Shown: piece after piece, positions 40,301 through 49,300 of the stretch
Numbering within the stretch: the stretch's first letter is position 1
How the letters are laid out: each line of letters starts with the position of its first letter
Assembly: GCA_935421135.1 (NCBI GenBank)
Contig: OW285192.1
Span: forward strand, 13,595,501-13,659,500
Reading direction: 5' to 3'
From: Bugulina stolonifera
Taxonomy: Eukaryota; Bryozoa; Gymnolaemata; Cheilostomatida; Bugulidae
Length of the DNA: 64,000 nucleotides
The notes under the pieces: model-generated
Databases searched by the model: none
Told to the model about the DNA's origin: nothing
The model's input: only the letters and a program-made list of their open reading frames with translations
Program-made: the position numbers and the translations under genes

Positions 40301-43300
40301 TTTTTTAGCTTGATAGCATTTTATACAATAAACACTTCACAATTGCTGCCAATTACTCCATTTAACACTAACCTTATGTTCTACTTGTTGACATCTCTGA
40401 TCAGGCACTGACTAGTAGGTAGCTGTCTCTGTTTACTCTCACTCTGTTGACTAGAGGCTGATTGTTCATACTGCTAGAGTGAGAAACTTATACCTTAAAT
40501 AGTAGTATTCAGTGGGCGGAGTCTAACCATTTCCCCACCCCGATGTGAATCCGAAGCCTCCCGATGTGAATCCGAAGCCTCCCGATGCACCCCGATGTGA
40601 ATCCGAAGCCTCCCGATGCACCCCGATGTGAATCCGAAGCCTCCCGATGCACCCCGATGTGAATCCGAAGCCTCCCGATGCACCCCGATGTGAATCCGAA
40701 GCCTCCCGATGCATCCCGATGTGATTCCGAAGCTTCCCGATGTGATTCCGAAGCTTCCCGATGCATCCCGATGTGAATCCGAAGCTTCCCGAAGCTTCCC
40801 GATGCATCCCGATGCATCCCGATGTGATTCCGAAGCTTCCCGATGCATCCCGATGTGTCAATTCACATCGGGATGCATCGGGATGCATCGGGAAGCTTCG
40901 GAATCACATCGGGATGCATCGGGAAGCTTCGGAATCACATCGGGATGCATCGGGAAGCTTCGGAATCACATCGGGATGCATCGGGAAGCTTCGGAATCAC
41001 ATCGGGATGCATCGGGAAGCTTCGGATTCACATCGGGATGCATCGGGAAGCTTCGGAATCACATCGGGATGCATCGGGAAGCTTCGGAATCACATCGGGA
41101 TGCATCGGGAAGCTTCGGATTCACATCGGGATGCATCGGGATGCATCGGGAAGCTTCGGAATCACATCGGGATGCATCGGAAGGCTTCGGATTCACATCG
41201 GGATGCATCGGGAGGCTTCGGATTCACATCGGAAGGCTTCGGATTCACATCGGGTCACATTGGGATTGGATAAAAAAAAGGGAGGAGTCAAGAAATGAGC
41301 AGTTGTATAAAGGGAGAGTGGGATCACAGTCTCAGCATTCAAAGTTCACCACATCACTACTGTACAGCTACACTACTACAATAGTACATTATCAATGGAT
41401 ACTGACAACATAGTACAAAACCAAGAAGAGTTATTTGCGGGCTTAACGGACTCACAAATGGATGGAATTATTGAGGAAGAAGAGTGCAGTCAGAAGAGGA
41501 AAGAAGAGGTGGATGCGTTAAAAGAGGCACGGAAGAAGGGGAAAATAATAGGAGTGGGGAGTCCTGCCCGAAAGGATCTTTCTAACATGGTGGACTCTCC
41601 GTCCTCCCCGGAGCGGGCCTCGGATAGGGGCGAGACCACAACAACCCATGGATGAGTATTATTCCAAGATAGAAAAGATGCAGCTTTCTTCAGTAGTATT
41701 GTTTTATTACGAGGTGGACTCTCCGTCCTCCCCGGAGCGGGCCTCGGATAGGGGCGAGACCACAACAACCCATGGATGAGTATTATTCCAAGATAGAAAA
41801 GATGCAGCTTTCTTCAGTAGTATTGTTTTATTACGAAGATAAATAGAGAAAAAATAAAAGAATCAAGAATCAAGCAGAAATCTAAAAAGCAAAGAAAAAA
41901 AAAAAAAAGAATGCAGGTAAGATAAAAACTATTGGTCTCTTTTTTTTTTTTTAGTTATAGTAGTATAAAAACGAATTATAAGTAAGGTGAAGTATTTCTC
42001 TCTAGTCAAAGTGAAAAGGTGAAAAAAGCATAATATTGTTTACATGCGTTGTGAGTGGGAAAGTATTATTTCTTTTATTATAGTATAAACGTTGAAATAG
42101 AGCTCTTATAGAATGATCTCGAACTCTTCCTTCTACTCTGCTTAGCCGTGTAATTATTCCCTCCATACTCCACCCTCGAGCTCGAAGGAGACAGAACAAG
42201 ATGCAGTAGTCTCCACACACGTTAGTACTCTCTTCTTGTAGACACTCTCCATTCCATACTATTGGTATTCCCCATTGTTGTAACATCTTACCCACATCAG
42301 GATAAATAGAAGGGGGGAGACCATAGGAGTCGAAATACTCTATTTCTTTTCCATTCGAAAAAACAGAGATCCAATGCTCGCCACTTTTCTCACTTGTTTG
42401 AGTGTTGAAAACAAAAGATCCAGATGGGGAGAAGGAGTCTAAGAAGTGATCCCTTGGCATAACTCCTCTAAAGGAGGTTGATGAGAGTTTATCATCAGAT
42501 AGAATATTCGAGATTGAGAATGTATCCATTTTTTTTTTTACATCATCCCGGCTACCATAGATACTTCGTGATTTGCATTCAAGTAGATAATGTCATCTTT
42601 TTCTTCGTATACAAACAGTCCAAGTGTATTTTGAGTTTGATTAGCAAATGCTAGATTAATAGATAGACTCCCATTTGATAACAAGTGAAAGTTGTCATCA
42701 CACAAATCTCCTGAAATGTCAAAGGCGTAGAGAGCAGCGCAGGACTTGTATTTGCTAGGGGAGATCTCATTCCCTGTGTCAGCATCGGATGTATTTGTGA
42801 CAGTGAACAAATTCATGAATTCACGAGCAAACTTTCCACTTGCAAAATTTGGTTCATATCTTCGGGTCACCGGTGTTCCATCAATTAGTAATTCTAATGA
42901 ACTTAGATTGTTATGTCCAAATTTGAAGGGATTTTGCTTATACGTTCCACTCTTTGCAGTATGGTTGACTAGTCCGACAAAGACTCTGTTTGGCTTCTGT
43001 CCCGCTTGATCAAAGTTTACTCTCACTGACTGGTGTCCAGCAGGGATGACATGGAAATGAGTTTTTATTCGGTCAATTGGTAGTTTTATAGACTCTTGTT
43101 GCACAACCCAAACATCCATTTGTGCTTTTTGTAAGGCCGGATTGGCTTGTACACGTCGAATCCACAATTCTGTCTTAGTTATAGAAATCTTCGCCCCTCC
43201 TGCAGGGTTGTCTGTTTCTGCTAAGAGGGCCATTTGTGGAATAGCACGTTGTAGAGTAAGGCGAGAGCGAACTCCTGGTGGAATAAGTCTTCCTTGAGAA

Positions 43301-46300
43301 AACATACTCAACCTAGGTCTCCCATAGAAGCTCATCTCTTTACTTGTGGCTATAAGTTTCTTTCTTTTTTCAACCACTTCGGGAGGTATACCATCATAGT
43401 CTTCTCCAGTTCCTTCATCCTCCATCCACCCACTCCCAACTTTCATATATGTGCTCTTAGCATCTTTACCATAGTTTAGGAGATTCTCGACATAAGCTCT
43501 ATGTCCATAGTTTGGTTCATACTCAACATCTTGCCCGGCCAGTTGAACAGTGGCAGAAGAAAAGAGACTGTGCATAAAATTGTCCCCTGGAACAACCTTT
43601 AGTTGTTCTTCCGCAGGTAGTACGCTTCCATCAGCCTTGCTCACCTTTACTGTGGTGTGTAAGTAAGACCTTGATAGATCTGTGTAGAGTTCGTCTGCGG
43701 GCGGGATGTTAAATTCAATAGTGCCATCAGGGGAGTCCGTAACAGGAGCCAAAGGTACCCACTCACCTCTGAGCACGCTAGTATGAGTTGGCGGAGTGGC
43801 AAATAAGTCAAAACTGGAGTCAACCGTGTCTGGAGAGTCTTCAGAAACCTTGGAGAGAGAGATGGCTCGATGTGTGACGGACATGTTCGATAGTGTGAGA
43901 GTTGTTCCATCTAGTACTTGCTCCTACAGTCGCTTGTCTAAGAGTGGGGAGTGGTGAGTCTAGGTGTGGATTATATATTTATCTTTCATTTAGTCAAAAA
44001 CCGTTTTTCTTCCTTTACGCTTTTTCTTTGTAGACTTTTGACTAACTCGTGCACGTTTGGCAGGTGGTTCACGTAATTCATCTTCTACATCACCTAGAAG
44101 ATCCCCACCAGCTTCACGAAAACGTTTTGCTGCAGAGGATTTGAAGTTCTCTCCCTTGATTACATCTCCCAGAACCGAAGCTCCAGTAGTCAATAGCTTT
44201 TTCCCAATAGTTTTGGCACCATTCTTTAGCATGGGAAGGACCCCTCGGGCCAGTCCAGAAAAGAGTGAGCCGATCCCATTACCCGTCATAATAGGTTTTC
44301 CCCTGTACACACTCATTCCCTCTCCCACCTGGTTTGCATAATAGTCTTCATACATCTCACCTGACTCATCAGGAAAATATGGAACTATGCGAGGGGCCAT
44401 GTTATTTCTCTCCACGCGGTCTGAAACGAACCGTCAGCACAACCTTTCCACTGCGAAATGAGACCCTTTCTCCATCATCACGTCTTATATCTACCTCGAT
44501 GAGGTCTGTGCTTGTATTAGACACTGGAGAGTATTGAACATTCGAAAACTCAAAGAAAACGGTGCTATTTCTTTCACTCTCTGTTATAGGAACTGTGCGA
44601 AGTAGGGGGACTAGACTATCTCCAACATGTCTTGGTGAGACTACGGAGGAGTAGACATAGAGGGATGTGAAACCAGCATTGATGTCTGGAGGGTTTTGAC
44701 TCCTGTTGATTTCCGCAGCATATTCTACATCAGGTTCGAATCCCAACACCCACGCAACATCACGTGACATCATGACAGAGTGTTCCTGTTCTCTCAACAT
44801 GAGGAAGGTTTCATTCCGTAGACTATCATAGTAAAAGCTCACTACTTTTTCTAAGTCGTAGTTTATTAGTATTCTATTGATCTCACTCAAAAGTTCACCC
44901 ATGGAAGCATACCTTCCACTCCTGATTTCACATTTTCGTTTGACTCCATCTTTTGTATTCGTAACCACTACATAGCCATCTTCCACATTTCTCCAGGATG
45001 CAGGGTACTGAATGTCAAGTAACCCAACCTCCCACTGTGATGAGTGAAGCTTCAATGTCTTGGCTAGCTTCGTAATGAAGTGAGCATTGGTGTTTGTGTC
45101 ACTCCCACCGATGCGTACATTTGAGGTAAGTGTGACATTGAAGGCCATCTTTGAGAGTGAGCAAAACTGAACTTACATATCGAATTTATACTACCTTTGA
45201 TCTTACACAAACTGACTAGAATCTATCCAACTATTAAATGAAGAGGGATAACCACTCCATTTCACGAAACTCTCTTCTTTTCCTCTCCTTCTCCGTTTAC
45301 GTATGACTTTCTCAACTCTAAAGATTTCAGGTAGGTTAACATGTTGCAATTCTTGTGCATAGAATGTTCCATCTACTCCTTCTTTGTTTAGGTCTTCCAG
45401 TGTATAGACAGGAGGTGAGGTATGTGCCTTGACTGCTTTTATGGTGAATATCTCGGTTGACCAGTTTGGTGTGAACCCTCGCTCAAAGCTACTACGAGCC
45501 ATCGAAATCCGAACATGATCACCTGGTGAGTATTTTACTCTTGTTTTCTTTAACCATCGTTTAGGTGAGAACTCATTTAACCGAACCCAAACCTCTTCTT
45601 GATTATCGTAATCAACCTCAATAGGTTTCATTCCAATTGACCTATTAAAACTGTTGTTATATCCTTGGACTAGGTCTTCTACATCTTCTAAGTAGCGTCC
45701 ATCCCCTCTATAAGTGAGTAGACGATGAATTTTCCCTCTCAATGTTCTATTAAAGCGTTCAACAAGAGCAGCCTTGATGATCTCATTCTCAGAGGTGAAA
45801 TGGCTAACTCCATACTTCTTTAGCACTTCACTCACCCTTCTGTTTAGGAACTCCTTACCTTTATCAGTTTGTATTTGTCTAAAGCTTTCATTTTCGAATA
45901 GAGAGATGAGTGCATTGGACACTTCCAGACCAGACTTGGAATGAAGAGGAAAGACCCATGCTTTCCGTGAGAAGGCATCTATGCAGGTGAGCAAAAATGT
46001 TACTCCATCATTTGAGTCCTTGTGCGCACGCACATCCACGAGATCTGCCTGGAGTTGTTCACCAATCCCACTCACAAACGTTTTTCTCCTTGTAAACTTC
46101 ATTCTAATCGGGCGATGAAGAGTGTATGCGTCTTGACTTCTCAACCACTTCTCAACATCATTCTCATTAATACCAGGAGGAGAAGCTAAAACTAACTTTC
46201 TCTTTCCTCCAAAAGATGGTGGTTGAGGAGGGGAGAAGTAAATATCACGTAGACCTTCATCTATATCATCCATCTTTCTGTTTTACTATTGCTTGCAAGA

Positions 46301-49300
46301 GGGGTTTTAGGAAGCTTTCGCCTAGACCTAGTTTTGATAGGACTTCTATTTTCACCCTTCCCACTCCAACGTGCGCCAGCTTCTGACCTCTCTGGTTTTG
46401 TTTCTCTCCTATATGGGTGTGGTAGTGGTGACCTTGAGCCACTTCGCCTCTTTTCATCATCTCTTTTTTTCTCTCGCCCTCGCTCTTGTGCTTCTTCTTC
46501 TCTTTGTCTCCATGTATGCATTTCATTAAACCTAGTGTTAATTCCCTCTAATGTATTATACAACTCCTGCTGCGGATGGCGTGATCTCTCCAACTCTTTT
46601 AGGAACTTATTCATTTTATGAGCATGTTGCTCTAGCTGAGAGTAGATGTCTGTATCAGAGTTTTTGAGGTTAGATATTACATCTTTTCTGCTTTTTTCTG
46701 CCAGGAGTAGATCCCCATTTGTAGAGAGTGAGGGTAGATGCTCTCCTTCTTTTTTGTTGTTTCTACTATTCATTGATTCATATGTATGTTTATCCATAAG
46801 AAGATACTTTTTAGAAAACTTGAGACTCATTTCACCTTCGTCCACCGCCTAATCCACCAAGCACACCTCCGAGTAAACTTGCCAATGGCTTCAAAAGAAG
46901 ACCTAAAAATCCGCCACGTTGTAGGATTAACTTTTTCTGCCTCACACTAGTACGAGAGTTGGTGAGATCCTCAATGGCCCTTCTATGTCGACGTAGAGAG
47001 TTCAACTGAGCGGTAGTTAGATGAACATTACCTAATAATACATTTCTAGCACACTCAACAAGAGCGAGTATAAGGTCTTTGTTAGCCTCAGCAATGGTTG
47101 AATCTCTGATGGTTGCAGATGCTTTCGTCAGTGCATATATACTCAAGGCATTCCTCCTCAACCTTGGAGAATACTCGGGTGAATTAATGTATCTCATGCT
47201 TGATGATGGATGCGCTCTCTTCGAGTCCAAGACAGTTTATGGAGAGAGTAGAGATGTGAATGCTACTTATATTCCAGGGTATTCGGGATATATACAGTCA
47301 TGGGAGAGTGCTCAGAAGCAAAATTACCGATCAGTCTAGCCCACTCCGGGGTTTCCTGGCGAAGATTCAAGAATAGAAAAGAGTGTGGCTTACGTGTAGC
47401 ATCACTAAAAGCTTCTTGAACAGCTCTTGTACTCTGAGGAAAAGCCTGCTTTGCAAGATTGGTAACAGACATTCCGTCTCTGGGGTTCTTGAACAAGAAA
47501 AAGTACTGCGAGTTTATTGACACTGTTCTATTATCTTTCGGGAAAAGGTTCTGTAGTAAGAAAAAGACGCTTATGTTCAGGTGGTGACTGAACTTTGTAA
47601 AGATTGCATTAGTAGTCTCTTTCCCCCCGACTTCACCCATCAAGTCATCAATGATGAGCCAGCGATTCTTCCCATCACGCTCTATATCCATTTCTACATC
47701 AATGAGTCCTGAATGAAACCTTACTTTATCCTTGTAATCCTCAAAGCGGCGTTGCCAAACTCCATAGCAGTAAATGATTTCAACAGGAGTGGGTGAAGCA
47801 ATTTCATCAACTCTCCTAATAAGACTAAATAGTAGTTCCGTTTTTCCACTCCCTGTTGGACCACAGACTAGAGCTGTGAAGGGACTCTGCAAGCGAAGAT
47901 CGATTTCTTGGTGTGGACGCATGCTGATCCAGTTGAGTAGCTAATAGAGTTGTGTTTGTTTTTAAAAAGTGTCCTTGCTTAAGTACTCCTTTGTCTTTGC
48001 CATTGGGTGGTTCCCTATCACTTAGATATGTGTAAACTGATGGTGATAAAGATGAGCAAGAAAGTATAAATAGTATTATGATTATGTAGAATGTGAACTT
48101 CTTTCTTTTGTTGCTTCTCTCTCCTATTTGCTCCCTTCCCTCTTCAGCAGAGATAGCTACTACTTCATCTAAGAGACCATCAGCCACATCTTCATAATTC
48201 TCATTTCTACATACTACCTCTTGCTTTGACATCTTGCCCTTGTTTGAGAGAACGATTGGAATCTATACACTTTTATTCATCATTACTTTCTCCTGTTGGA
48301 ACCCACTGTGGCAGTTTACTATCTTCCCCTTCTGCTTTTGCATCATTATCATCTAGTTTGTTAGCCAGGTGGGGAATTATGTGATCAATAATTGATACAC
48401 TATCCATTTTTTCTTCTTCTTCTTCTTTTTGCAAACGCTCGATTTCCATCATTAACCTCTCTTTTTCCATTCTTTCCTCTGTTAACTTTTTTTCTAAGAA
48501 GGCAATGCGATTTGTTCTTCTCTCTTTTCTTGCATCAATTCTCTGTTGCATCTCTAGTGCTTCTTTCCACCCCAGTGCTCCTGCCAATTCCACTTTCTTT
48601 AGTGCCAATTCTTGTTCTATCTTTCTAATCTCTTGTTCCCTTTTGTCACACATTTCAACCTCTTCTTTAGTTTCTACATGAGTTTGCTCTTCTATCATAA
48701 TCTGCTTATTCTCTCCTGTAGAAGTCTCTCTCACTTCCACCCTAGCTTCTCCTGGTGAAGGGCTTCTTATCTCCTCTAACCCGTTTTTGGATGAATCTAG
48801 TTCTCCAATGTCACACATTTCAACCTCTTCTATCATAACCTGGTTAGTCTCTCCTGTAGAAGTCTCTCTCACCTCTAATCTAGCATCTCCTGGTGAAGGA
48901 CTTCTTATCACCTCTAACCCATTTTTGGATGGATCTAGTTCTCCAAACAATCGCCCTGCATATAGCGTATTACCTCTACTAAGAATTAAACCAGGGATGC
49001 TTTCTTCATTGTAACTCCTCTTCGCTCGCGATTTCTCCTTCCCATCCTCAAAGCGACATCTTCTTGCCCCATCCTTTAATATGTTCAATACTCTATGATA
49101 GAGTTCATTCTTTGAACCTTCCCCACCAGGTTCATTATCCAGATATAGTAAGAAGTGAGTGTTAAAAGTGGCCTCCGCTCCCACACCAGTTTCATCCCAG
49201 TTTCTATCTTCAATAATCTTCTCAACCTCCACTCTACACCAGGTTGACAACTCTGCATTCCTAAGAAGGAGTAAGGGAGAAGAAACGGATGCGTTTTTTG

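Noticed and set aside
40541..41258. Possible CRISPR array
   Set aside because: Units are directly tandem with no unique spacers, arms are inverted, and the DNA is eukaryotic.
40495..41413. Long Ser/His/Gly/Ile repeat ORFs on both strands
   Set aside because: They come from the 31-bp minisatellite, whose length is not a multiple of three and which lacks stop codons. All frames look alike, so they are by-products of the array.
46266..46526. 86-aa Lys-rich ORF in another frame inside the 189-aa gene
   Set aside because: Shadow of the Arg/Lys-rich coding region. Its low complexity gives an open alternative frame.
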